Part shown: one piece after another, positions 8,117-17,729 of the stretch
Layout: every line of letters starts with the position of its first letter
Position numbering within the stretch: the first letter of the stretch is position 1
Source of the DNA: Hoeflea sp. 108
Lineage (GTDB): Bacteria > Pseudomonadota > Alphaproteobacteria > Rhizobiales > Rhizobiaceae
Length of the DNA stretch: 64,000 bases
Assembly (NCBI RefSeq): GCF_000372965.1
Contig: NZ_KB890024.1
Coordinates: forward strand, 4,862,304-4,926,303
Direction of reading: 5' to 3'
Program-made: the position numbers and the translations under genes
The notes under the pieces: generated by a model
Seen by the model: only the letters and a program-made list of their open reading frames with translations
Told to the model about the DNA's origin: nothing
Databases searched by the model: none

Positions 8117-8725
8117 ATGGCCAAGCTCGAAAATCCAGTACAGATGGCCGTGATCGGCGCCGCCCACGGCATCAAGGGCGAACTCAGGGTGAAGACCTTC
8201 ACCGGCGATCCACTGGCGCTGGCCGATTACGGGCTGCTTTACACCAAGGACGGCCGCAGCCTGGAGATCGCTTCGATCCGCCCGGCCAGCGAAGTGGTGG
8301 TGGTGCGCTTCAAGGGCGTCAACGACCGCAATGCGGCGGAAGCGCTGACCAATCTCGAGCTGTTCATCGACCGTTCGGCGCTGCCAGACGATGCCGACGA
8401 CGGCGAATTCTACCACACCGACCTGATGGGCCTCGAAGTTCGTGACGAGACCGGCGCCAAGGTCGGCAAGGTGATCGCGGTGCAGAATTTCGGCGGCGGC
8501 GACATCCTCGACATCCAATATCAGGGCCGCAAGGGCGTGCTGATTCCGTTCACCGAGGCGGCCGTTCCCGTGGTCGACATCAAGGGTGGCTTTGTCGGCA
8601 TCGACACAGCCGCGGCCGGGCTGGTAGAGAGCGAAGACGACGAGCTCGGCCCCCCGCCTGAAGAGGGCGAGTTCGATACCCGCCCTCGCCCGCGCGGCCC
8701 AAGGGATGCGGGGGGCAATCGCTGA
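8117..8725 (+). CDS. rimM: Ribosome maturation factor RimM
   Basis: A 202-residue 16S rRNA processing factor needed for 30S head maturation. The N-terminal RimM barrel starts at GAAHGIKGELRVKTFTGDP, and the PRC-barrel includes FYHTDLMGLEVRDE and the LIPFTEAAVPVVD segment. The tail is acidic and then basic. The ATG at 8117 gives the usual N-terminus (MAKLENPVQMAVIG); an ATG at 8081 adds 12 residues without a ribosome site. It starts 67 bases from xerC in the opposite direction, and its stop overlaps the trmD ATG (TGATG), so the two are coupled. Confidence 0.93.
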   Translation: MAKLENPVQMAVIGAAHGIKGELRVKTFTGDPLALADYGLLYTKDGRSLEIASIRPASEVVVVRFKGVNDRNAAEALTNLELFIDRSALPDDADDGEFYHTDLMGLEVRDETGAKVGKVIAVQNFGGGDILDIQYQGRKGVLIPFTEAAVPVVDIKGGFVGIDTAAAGLVESEDDELGPPPEEGEFDTRPRPRGPRDAGGNR

Positions 8726-9423
8726 TGTTTCGCGCAACGGTGCTCACGCTCTATCCGGAGATGTTTCCGGGGGCGTTGGGGGTGTCGCTGGCCGGCCGTG
8801 CAATGGAGCGCGGCGACTGGGCGCTGGAGGCAGTTCAGATCCGCGACTTCGCCACAGACAAACACCGGACCGTGGACGACAGCCCCGCCGGCGGAGGCGC
8901 CGGCATGGTGATGCGCGCCGACATCATCGCTAGGGCTATCGACCATGCCTCGCCGGACGGCGATCAGCGCCCGCGTATCCTGATGAGCCCACGCGGCAAG
9001 CCGCTGACCCAGGAGCGCGTGCGCGAGCTGGCCGCCGGGCCCGGCGCGGTGATCCTGTGCGGCCGCTTCGAAGGCGTCGATCAGCGCGTCATCGACGCGC
9101 GCGAGCTTGAAGAAATCTCGATTGGCGATTTCATCCTCTCCGGCGGCGAGCCGGCGGCGCTTGTGCTGCTCGACGCGGTTGTGCGGCTCCTGCCCGGCGT
9201 GATGGGCAACGAAGTATCAGGTGAGGAAGAAAGCTTCGAAGGCGGTCTCCTGGAGCACCCGCACTACACAAGGCCGCAGGCGTTCGAAGGACATGCGATC
9301 CCCGAGGTGCTGACTTCGGGCAATCACGGCAAGATCGCCAAATGGCGGCGCTCCGAGGCGGAGAAGCTGACGCAAGCACGACGCCCGGACCTCTGGGCTG
9401 GACGGGTGGAGAAGAAGCGCTAG
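8725..9423 (+). CDS. trmD: tRNA (guanine37-N1)-methyltransferase TrmD
   Basis: A 232-residue SPOUT methyltransferase that makes m1G37 in tRNAs and prevents +1 frameshifts. It has the typical N-terminus (ATVLTLYPEMFPG), the GGGAGMVM segment and the knotted AdoMet site with GRFEGVDQRV and SIGDFILSGGEPAALVLLDA. The length is normal. It is coupled to rimM by a one-base overlap. The usual partner rplS is not found immediately after it; a repeat and a convergent permease gene follow. Confidence 0.95.
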   Translation: MFRATVLTLYPEMFPGALGVSLAGRAMERGDWALEAVQIRDFATDKHRTVDDSPAGGGAGMVMRADIIARAIDHASPDGDQRPRILMSPRGKPLTQERVRELAAGPGAVILCGRFEGVDQRVIDARELEEISIGDFILSGGEPAALVLLDAVVRLLPGVMGNEVSGEEESFEGGLLEHPHYTRPQAFEGHAIPEVLTSGNHGKIAKWRRSEAEKLTQARRPDLWAGRVEKKR

Positions 9424-9429
9424 GCGCTC

Positions 9430-9482
9430 AGTCCGAATCTGCCTGCCGGCACCTTCTTCCGTGAACTGGGAGAAGGAAGTGG
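9430..9482. repeat. Extragenic palindromic repeat, CTGCCGGCACCTTCT type
   Basis: A short element in the gap between the convergent trmD and TauE/SafE genes. It contains CTGCCTGCCGGCACCTTCTTCC followed by an arm with GGGAGAAGGAAGTGG. CACCTTCTTCC can pair imperfectly with GGGAGAAGG to form a hairpin. The same core CGCCTGCCGGCACCTTCTCTCC recurs near 61240, so it is a dispersed family. Confidence 0.55.
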
Positions 9483-9492
9483 CGGCGGCGCT

Positions 9493-10248
9493 TCAGCCCT
9501 TCATGAAATAATGAAAAGCCAGGAACAGCCCGACCGCGACAACGAAAGCGCGGACGAAAACCTGTGGCACGCGGCGCGCGACCCAGACGCCGGCATAGCC
9601 ACCTAGCGCCACGCCGGGCACCATGGCCGCCGCTGCCGTCCAGGCCACAACCCCGCCCGAGGCGAAGATGACGATGGCGACCGCAGCGATGACGATGGAC
9701 AGCATGTTCTTCAGCGCGTTGAGCCGGTGGTAGTCGCCGCCCTCGGTGAGGCCCAGGGTTGCCAGCATCATCACGCCCATACCAGCGCCAAAGAAGCCGC
9801 CATAGATCGAGGTGAAGAACTGGACAATGCGCCCGGCAAGCGATGCCGGCGCGCCTTCGGGACGCTCGGCGAGCTTCGACGGGCACAGCCAGGGCCCGGC
9901 GGCGAAGAGGGCGGTTGCCGCAAGCAACAGCCATGGCACCAACGCTCCGAAGGCGACATTGTCGAGCGAGAGCAGGATCAGCGCGCCAGCCAGCGCGCCC
10001 ACTGCCGAGATGACGGCGAAAGCGATGGCGCCGCGCCACATCAGCCTGATGTCGTCGATATAGGCCCAGGTCGAGGTGATGTAGCCGGGGAACTGGGCAA
10101 TCGACGAGGTGGCATTGGCGGAAATCGGCGGGATGCCAAGCATGGTCATGGCACCGAAGGTGAGGAAGGTGCCGCCACCGGCGATGGCGTTGACGATGCC
10201 GGACAGCAAGCCGGCAAGAAAGAGAATGGCGACAGAAATCAGCGACAT
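9493..10248 (-). CDS. Sulfite exporter TauE/SafE family permease
   Basis: A 251-residue membrane protein with about eight hydrophobic segments. The family motif GIVNAIAGGGTFLTFGAM is near the N-terminus, and a second half-repeat contains SIYGGFFGAGMGVMMLA. Members carry sulfite, sulfoacetate or other small anions; this substrate is unknown. The start at 10248 (MSLISVA) has a GGCGGGCAAG run upstream. ATGs at 10278 and 10323 are possible but add basic residues not typical of the family. Confidence 0.85.
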   Translation of the reverse strand: MSLISVAILFLAGLLSGIVNAIAGGGTFLTFGAMTMLGIPPISANATSSIAQFPGYITSTWAYIDDIRLMWRGAIAFAVISAVGALAGALILLSLDNVAFGALVPWLLLAATALFAAGPWLCPSKLAERPEGAPASLAGRIVQFFTSIYGGFFGAGMGVMMLATLGLTEGGDYHRLNALKNMLSIVIAAVAIVIFASGGVVAWTAAAAMVPGVALGGYAGVWVARRVPQVFVRAFVVAVGLFLAFHYFMKG

Positions 10249-10345
10249 CTTGCCCGCCTGCCCGTGGTTGCGCTTCATCGTCTGTAGGAAGGCACGGGCC
10301 GCAAGGCAAGCGCGCACCGGCAACGGCGGTCAGCTTGCCCTGGAC

Positions 10346-10380
10346 AAAAAAAGCCGCCGGGGCGCAAGCTCCGGCGGCTG
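10346..10380 (-). terminator. Intrinsic terminator of acnA
   Basis: Read on the minus strand, the stem AGCCGCCGG (from 10379 down) pairs with CCGGCGGCT (10360-10352) and is followed at once by a run of seven T. It lies 25 bases after the acnA stop. Confidence 0.9.
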
Positions 10381-10404
10381 TTTCACATGAATCGCGAGTG
10401 CCGC

Positions 10405-13095
<2,691 letters not shown>

Positions 13096-13378
13096 GAGCA
13101 TCCATCCTTGTCTGTTCAGCCTGAAAGGGAACGGACTCCGATGGGCATGCAATCACGCGCAAAGGTGCGGGTACGGCCATTTCCGCTGTCCGGTCCCAAG
13201 CAACCCGAGCCGTTCAAGGCGGCGCGTGCGCTGGTTCGGCGCAAATTCTGTTTCCATGCCGACCGCTGGCATGGTCGAGTGGCATATAGAGAATTTCCTA
13301 GAATAGTTCTAGACGGAGATTCGCCTATTTTGCTGCGACGCGAAGCGACAGCGAAATAGTCTCGGCGACGGGGGAAGT
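13096..13378. promoter_or_regulatory. Divergent promoter region acnA / ccmA
   Basis: Non-coding gap between two divergent genes. The part from about 13285 to 13335 is clearly richer in A+T than its surroundings and contains the palindrome at 13298-13312. No other gene or RNA was seen in it. Confidence 0.6.
13298..13312. promoter_or_regulatory. Irr/ICE-like palindrome
   Basis: CTAGAA-TAG-TTCTAG, a perfect 6-bp inverted repeat around three bases. The core TAGAAnnnTTCTA matches the form of the iron-control element bound by the haem-responsive Irr regulator in Rhizobiales. It lies between acnA (an Fe-S enzyme) and ccm (haem export for cytochrome c), both plausible Irr targets. The assignment is by motif and context only. 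Confidence 0.55.
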
Positions 13379-13990
13379 ATGCGGCTTATCGCCGAAAATC
13401 TCAGCGGTGAACGCGGCGGCGAGGCGGTTTTTGCCGATATCGGCTTTGCGCTCGCCGATGGCGAGGCGCTTGTCGTCACCGGCCCCAACGGTTCGGGCAA
13501 GTCGACCTTGCTGCGCGTGATCGCCGGGCTCCTGCCGCATGCTTCGGGGCGAATCACCGTGGAGGGCGGCGGCGAGGATTTTTCCACGGTTGCCGCGGCC
13601 TGCCATTATCTCGGCCACCAGAACGCAATGAAGGCGGCGCTGACCGTGAACGAGAACCTGGAGTTCTGGCAAAGCTTTGCCGGCAACGGACAGCTCGGCA
13701 TTGGCCAGGCGCTGGAGCATGTCGGCCTCGACGACCTCGGCCACCTGCCCTTCGGCTATCTCTCCACCGGCCAGAAGCGCCGCGCCGCAATCGCCAAGCT
13801 GCTCATCAGCCACCGCCCGGTCTGGCTGCTCGACGAGCCCACGGCAGGGTTGGACAAGGCCTCGGACGCGCGTTTCGCAGGGTTGATGCGGGATCATTGC
13901 GCGGCTGGCGGGATCGTCGTCGCCGCGACGCATTTGCCGCTCGGGCTGGAGGGCGTGAAGACCCTGGAGATGGGGCGGGTGCATGTCTGA
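13379..13990 (+). CDS. ccmA: Haem ABC exporter ATP-binding protein CcmA
   Basis: A 203-residue ABC ATPase of the cytochrome c maturation system I. Walker A is GPNGSGKST, the signature is YLSTGQKRRAAIAKL, and Walker B plus D-loop is WLLDEPTAGLD. With CcmB it releases holo-CcmE from CcmCD. The short length and missing C-terminal extension are normal for CcmA. It is followed 54 bases later by ccmB; the run continues to ccmG. Confidence 0.93.
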   Translation: MRLIAENLSGERGGEAVFADIGFALADGEALVVTGPNGSGKSTLLRVIAGLLPHASGRITVEGGGEDFSTVAAACHYLGHQNAMKAALTVNENLEFWQSFAGNGQLGIGQALEHVGLDDLGHLPFGYLSTGQKRRAAIAKLLISHRPVWLLDEPTAGLDKASDARFAGLMRDHCAAGGIVVAATHLPLGLEGVKTLEMGRVHV

Positions 13991-14044
13991 GGGCTTAGCG
14001 CTTCTTCGCACTCCTCTCTCCGCGCAGATCGCCGGAGCTCCCCC

Positions 14045-14710
14045 ATGCTAGCCCTCTACCTCCGCGATCTCCGAATGGGCGTCCGCGCCGGCGGTGGGGC
14101 GCTGACGGGTGTGCTGTTCTTTCTCGCCGTCGTCGTCACCATCCCCTTCGGCGTCGGCCCCGACCTCAACCTGCTCGCTCGCATTGGCCCGGCGATCCTT
14201 TGGATCGGCGCCCTGCTTGCCAGCCTGCTCGGCCTCGACCGCCTGTTCCAGGCCGACCGCGAGGATGGCTCGCTTGATCTGCTGGTGCTCAATGCCGACC
14301 GCCACATGCTGGCACTCACCGTGTTCGTCAAATGCCTGGCGCACTGGACGGCGAGCGTATTGCCGCTGGTCATCGCCGCGCCCCTGCTCGGCCTGTTCAT
14401 GAACATGGAGCCGGTGGGCATCGGTGCTGCCGCACTTACCCTGCTTGTCGGCACGCCGGCCATCGTCTTCATCGGCGCGACAGGGGCCGCCGTCACCGTC
14501 GTCTTGCCGCGCGGGGGGCTGCTGATCTCGGTGCTGATCCTGCCGCTGGTCATCCCGGTGCTGATCTTCGGCGTTACGGCAGCCTATGGCGCGGTCAACG
14601 ATCCCGACCCGTTTACGCCGCCGTTCCTCATCCTCTGTGCGCTGACCATGTTCCTTGCCGTCATCGGGCCATTCGCGGCGGCGGTGGCGCTGCGCTCGGG
14701 CACCGACTGA
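14045..14710 (+). CDS. ccmB: Haem exporter permease CcmB
   Basis: A 221-residue integral membrane protein with six hydrophobic segments. The family pattern FQADREDGSLDLLVL after the second helix and the GATGAAVTVVLPRGGLLISVLILPLVIPVLIFG core identify CcmB, the permease partner of CcmA. It ends normally (FAAAVALRSGTD). In most Rhizobiales ccmC would follow, but here only 126 bases separate it from ccmD. Confidence 0.92.
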   Translation: MLALYLRDLRMGVRAGGGALTGVLFFLAVVVTIPFGVGPDLNLLARIGPAILWIGALLASLLGLDRLFQADREDGSLDLLVLNADRHMLALTVFVKCLAHWTASVLPLVIAAPLLGLFMNMEPVGIGAAALTLLVGTPAIVFIGATGAAVTVVLPRGGLLISVLILPLVIPVLIFGVTAAYGAVNDPDPFTPPFLILCALTMFLAVIGPFAAAVALRSGTD

Positions 14711-14836
14711 TCACGTTCGCTTCAATTGGCTTGCTGCGGCGCGGCGTCCGATTGCACCCACGCCCTGCCCCGGCTAAACGAGGCGCATGGTCGGAAACAT
14801 CGACATGATCAAGATTTGCCCTGGGATGACAGCCCG
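14711..14836. other. Gap in the ccm cluster where ccmC is expected
   Basis: A 126-base stretch between the stop of ccmB and the start of ccmD. All three forward frames were read, and none shows residues typical of CcmC, such as its WWD haem-handling motif. No repeat or insertion-sequence end was seen. It looks like plain spacer, so the missing ccmC left no recognisable remnant. Confidence 0.6.
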
Positions 14837-15007
14837 ATGAGCGTCCACGCCCTCTATGTCACCGCCGCCTATGCGGTTTCATCAGTGGCGATTGCCGGCC
14901 TGGTCCTGTGGATACTCGCCGACCAGCGTGCCCGCAAGCGCGAGATGGCCGAGCTGGAGGCCGCCGGCCACCGCCGCCGGTCCGACAAGAGCGGGGCCAA
15001 GGCATGA
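14837..15007 (+). CDS. ccmD: Haem exporter protein CcmD
   Basis: A 56-residue protein with one transmembrane helix (YVTAAYAVSSVAIAGLVLWIL) followed by a highly charged tail (ADQRARKREMAELEAAGHRRRSDK), the standard CcmD layout. CcmD stabilises the CcmC-CcmE haem complex. An in-frame extension upstream to 14726 exists but has no family similarity. Its stop overlaps the ccmG start (ATGA). Confidence 0.85.
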   Translation: MSVHALYVTAAYAVSSVAIAGLVLWILADQRARKREMAELEAAGHRRRSDKSGAKA

Positions 15008-15582
15008 GCATCGAAAGCCAGAAACCGGCACGGCCACGCAGGATCTTCGTGCTGCTGCCGCTGCTGATCTTTCTGCTGCTGGCAGGCGTCTTCCTGATGC
15101 AGCTGCTCTCCGGCCGCGACCTCTCGGTCGTGCCGTCGGCGTTGATCGGTCAGATGGCGCCGAAGACCGAACTGCCTCCGCTCGAGGGCATGCAGGTGCC
15201 CGGGCTGAACTCCGCCGACTTCACCGGCAAGGTAACGCTGGTCAATGTCTGGGCGTCGTGGTGCGCGCCCTGCCGGGAGGAGCACCCTGTTCTGCTTGAA
15301 CTGTCCAAGGACCAGCGCTTTTCCATCGCCGGCCTGAACTACAAGGACAAGCCGGAGAATGCCCGCCGTTTCCTCGGCGATCTCGGCAGCCCCTACAAGG
15401 CGATCGGCGTCGATCCCGATGGCCGCACGGCAATCGACTGGGGCGTCTATGGCGTGCCGGAAACCTTCCTCGTCGGCAAGGACGGCAAGGTCGCCTTCAA
15501 GCATGTCGGCCCGCTGTCGCCCGAGGCTGTCACCACGACCCTGATGCCGGCCATCGAAAAGGCGCTCGCGGCGCAGCAATAG
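15004..15582 (+). CDS. ccmG: Thiol:disulfide interchange protein CcmG (DsbE)
   Basis: A 192-residue membrane-anchored periplasmic thioredoxin. One N-terminal helix (residues about 16-35) precedes the thioredoxin domain with the WASWCAPCREEHP active site and the conserved cis-proline region GVYGVPETFLV. It keeps the haem-binding cysteines of apocytochrome c reduced. It overlaps ccmD by four bases and closes the cluster. Confidence 0.93.
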   Translation: MSIESQKPARPRRIFVLLPLLIFLLLAGVFLMQLLSGRDLSVVPSALIGQMAPKTELPPLEGMQVPGLNSADFTGKVTLVNVWASWCAPCREEHPVLLELSKDQRFSIAGLNYKDKPENARRFLGDLGSPYKAIGVDPDGRTAIDWGVYGVPETFLVGKDGKVAFKHVGPLSPEAVTTTLMPAIEKALAAQQ

Positions 15583-15704
15583 CCGGAAGCATCCGCATTT
15601 TTGCGACACGTGCGAATCGCCAGGATTTGCACTACGTTCTCATACAGCCGTAGGGGAGAGGCGCGCCGCCATGGCGCGGCAAGCGGCTGTCGGGGGAGAC
15701 GTCA

Positions 15705-16595
15705 ATGCAAGACAGTTCCGCGCTCGTCATCTTTCTGCCGCTGGCACTCGGTGTCATCATGCTCGGCCTCGGCCTGTCGCTGACATCAGATGATTTTCGC
15801 AACGTCCTGCAAAAACCCAAGGCGGTGATCGTCGCGCTTCTCTGCCAGACCGTCATCCTGCCGCTCGCCTGCCTGGGCATCGTCTATGCCTTCGGCCTCG
15901 AACCGGCACTGGCGGTCGGCATGATGTTGCTGGCGGCAAGCCCGGGCGGCACCTCGGCCAATCTCTACAGCCACCTGGCCGATGGCGACGTGGCGCTCAA
16001 CATCACGCTGACGGCGATCAATTCGGCGCTGTCGATCCTCACCCTGCCGCTGATCGTCAACTGGTCGCTGGCGCACTTCATGTCGGGCGAGCAGGCGATC
16101 CCGCTGCAGTTTGCCAAGGTGGTGCAGGTGTTCGTCATCGTGCTCGGCCCGGTGCTGATCGGTATGTGGCTGCGCAGCCGCTGGCCTGCCTTTGCCGAGC
16201 GCATGGCACGGCCGGTCAAGATCTTCTCGATGCTGTTCCTGTTTGCCGTGGTTGCCGTGGCGCTGATCCAGGAGTGGGAGACGCTGAACATCTGGGGGCC
16301 GATCGTCGGCACAGCGGCACTTGCCTTCAACCTGGTCAGCCTCGGCGTCGGCTACTTCGTCCCGCGCGCCGCCGGCATCGAAAAGCGCCAGGCAACGGCA
16401 ATCGGCATGGAGATCGGCATCCACAACGGCACGCTAGCGATTGCCATCGCGCTGAGCCCGCTGTTGCTGAACAACGCGACCATGGCGATTCCGGCAGCGA
16501 TCTACGGGTTGATCGCCTTCATCACCGCGGCGATCTTCGGTTATTGGCTAAAGCGGGCCCATGCACGCGTGACGGCAACAAAGCCGGCGCACTGA
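15705..16595 (+). CDS. Bile acid:sodium symporter (BASS) family transporter
   Basis: A 296-residue membrane protein with nine or ten hydrophobic segments. The conserved BASS region AVGMMLLAASPGGTSANLYSHLADGD contains the family's sodium-site segment, and the second half has GIEKRQATAIGMEIGIHNGTLAIA. Members of this bacterial branch carry organic acids such as pyruvate or pantoate; the substrate is not predictable here. GGGGAG at 15693-15698 is the ribosome site. It stands alone. Confidence 0.85.
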   Translation: MQDSSALVIFLPLALGVIMLGLGLSLTSDDFRNVLQKPKAVIVALLCQTVILPLACLGIVYAFGLEPALAVGMMLLAASPGGTSANLYSHLADGDVALNITLTAINSALSILTLPLIVNWSLAHFMSGEQAIPLQFAKVVQVFVIVLGPVLIGMWLRSRWPAFAERMARPVKIFSMLFLFAVVAVALIQEWETLNIWGPIVGTAALAFNLVSLGVGYFVPRAAGIEKRQATAIGMEIGIHNGTLAIAIALSPLLLNNATMAIPAAIYGLIAFITAAIFGYWLKRAHARVTATKPAH

Positions 16596-16618
16596 GCCGG
16601 ACGGCACGCCTGAAACAG

Positions 16619-16661
16619 AAAAGGCGCTTGCGGCATCCCCTAGGGTGCCCTTGCGCCTTGT
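16619..16661. terminator. Imperfect hairpin between convergent genes
   Basis: AAGGCGC at 16621-16627 pairs with GCGCCTT at 16653-16659, with partial pairing inside. It lies between the ends of the BASS transporter and the DUF1127 gene. There is no clear T run on either strand, so termination is only possible. Confidence 0.35.
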
Positions 16662-16705
16662 CGCAACGGCCGGTCAGACGCCGGCCGGACATTCTTGCCT
16701 CGGCC

Positions 16706-16873
16706 TTAGCCGTAGACGTGCTTGTAGGCCTGATACAGCATCTCGCTGCGGTCGGCGCGCATGTCGGCCAGATCGCGGCCCGAGAAGCTGTCGATCTCGG
16801 CAACGAGACGCTTGTACTGCTTGCGCTTGGCGGCGCTCTGGCGCGCGCGGGTCAGAAGGTTGTCGAACAACAT
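16706..16873 (-). CDS. DUF1127 family small protein
   Basis: A 55-residue protein (MLFDNLLTRA...) rich in Arg, Lys and Ala. The FSGRDLADMRADRSEMLYQAYKHVYG half matches the DUF1127 (YjiS-like) pattern of short basic helices. In other alphaproteobacteria such proteins bind RNA and affect small-RNA maturation and phosphate or stress responses. AAAGGAA lies eight bases before the ATG at 16873. An unusual palindrome lies about 96 bases upstream. The frame stays open to 16984, but the added part lacks the family pattern. Confidence 0.75.
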   Translation of the reverse strand: MLFDNLLTRARQSAAKRKQYKRLVAEIDSFSGRDLADMRADRSEMLYQAYKHVYG

Positions 16874-16968
16874 CTTGCGTTCCTTTCGTCTGCCGCCCAA
16901 TGCGGCTTGAACCGACCTCCCTGATCGATCCGAACATGACATAGGAACTGCTGCGCCGCAAAATAAGA

Positions 16969-16983
16969 TGCTGCAATGCAGCA
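16969..16983. promoter_or_regulatory. Perfect palindrome upstream of the DUF1127 gene
   Basis: TGCTGCA-A-TGCAGCA, a 7-bp inverted repeat with one central base, in an A+T-richer patch about 96 bases before the DUF1127 start. The 13-mer TGCAATGCAGCAA within it recurs at about 39548-39560. TGC/GCA symmetric sites are known for the PHB-cycle regulator PhaR/AniA, so that is a possible but unproven reading. Confidence 0.4.
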
Positions 16984-17039
16984 ATGCACTGGGCGCATGC
17001 CACCTTAATGAGGTGTTAAACGATCGCTTGGCTCGCGCG

Positions 17040-17693
17040 CTATTTGCGCGCCGGTTCCTCGATCGAGTGGCGCATGATAAGCGGCATCTGGCTGAAGGTG
17101 AACAGCACCGTGATCGGCATGATGCCCCAAACCTTGAACGCCACCCAGGTGTCGGTCGAGAATGACCGCCACACCACCTCGTTGACCACGGCGAGGAAGA
17201 GGAAAAACAGCCCCCAGCGGAAAGTCAGCTTGCGCCAGCCCTCGGCATCCAGCTTGAAGGCAGAATCGAAGACGTAGCCGAGCAGCGACTTGCCGAAGAA
17301 CAGGCCGCCGAGCAGGATCGTGCCGAACAGCGTGTTCACGATGGTTGGCTTCATCTTGATGAAAATGTCGTCCTGCAGATAGAGCGTAAGCGCCCCGAAC
17401 ACGAATACCACCACGCCCGAGATCATCGGCATGATCGGCAGCGAGCGGGTCAGCATCCATGAAGCCGCAAGCGCGATCGCGGTCGCTGCCATGAACAGGC
17501 CGGTGGCGATGAAAATCGGACCGCCCAGCTCGGCAAGCGTCGGAAAATGCGACGCCAGCCACTCGCCGCGCGCATTGGCGAAGAAGAACACCACCAGCGG
17601 CCCGAGCTCGAGCACCAGCTTGAGCATCGGGCTGACCTCCTGCTTCTTGCGTTGCGGGTCGGCGGGGTCGCGTTCGAGAATAGGGGCGTTCAT
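17040..17693 (-). CDS. Septation protein A (YciB/IspZ family)
   Basis: A 217-residue inner-membrane protein with five or six helices. The family pattern is clear: LELGPLVVFFFANAR near the N-terminus, TLYLQDDIFIKMKPTIVNTLFG in the middle and the FRWGLFFLFLAVVNEVVWRSFSTDTWVAFK segment. It is linked to cell-envelope formation at the division site. AAGGAAG precedes the ATG. It is the last gene of the leftward run dapF-mtaB-ftsY-septation protein A, a conserved alphaproteobacterial order. Confidence 0.9.
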   Translation of the reverse strand: MNAPILERDPADPQRKKQEVSPMLKLVLELGPLVVFFFANARGEWLASHFPTLAELGGPIFIATGLFMAATAIALAASWMLTRSLPIMPMISGVVVFVFGALTLYLQDDIFIKMKPTIVNTLFGTILLGGLFFGKSLLGYVFDSAFKLDAEGWRKLTFRWGLFFLFLAVVNEVVWRSFSTDTWVAFKVWGIMPITVLFTFSQMPLIMRHSIEEPARK

Positions 17694-17729
17694 TGGCTTC
17701 CTTGCTACCGCGTCGCTGGGCTTGCCCGA

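Noticed and set aside
14726..14836. Possible 5' extension of ccmD or a ccmC remnant
   Set aside because: The frame is open but reads Cys/His-rich sequence without the hydrophobic helices or WWD motif of CcmC, and the CcmD family starts at 14837.
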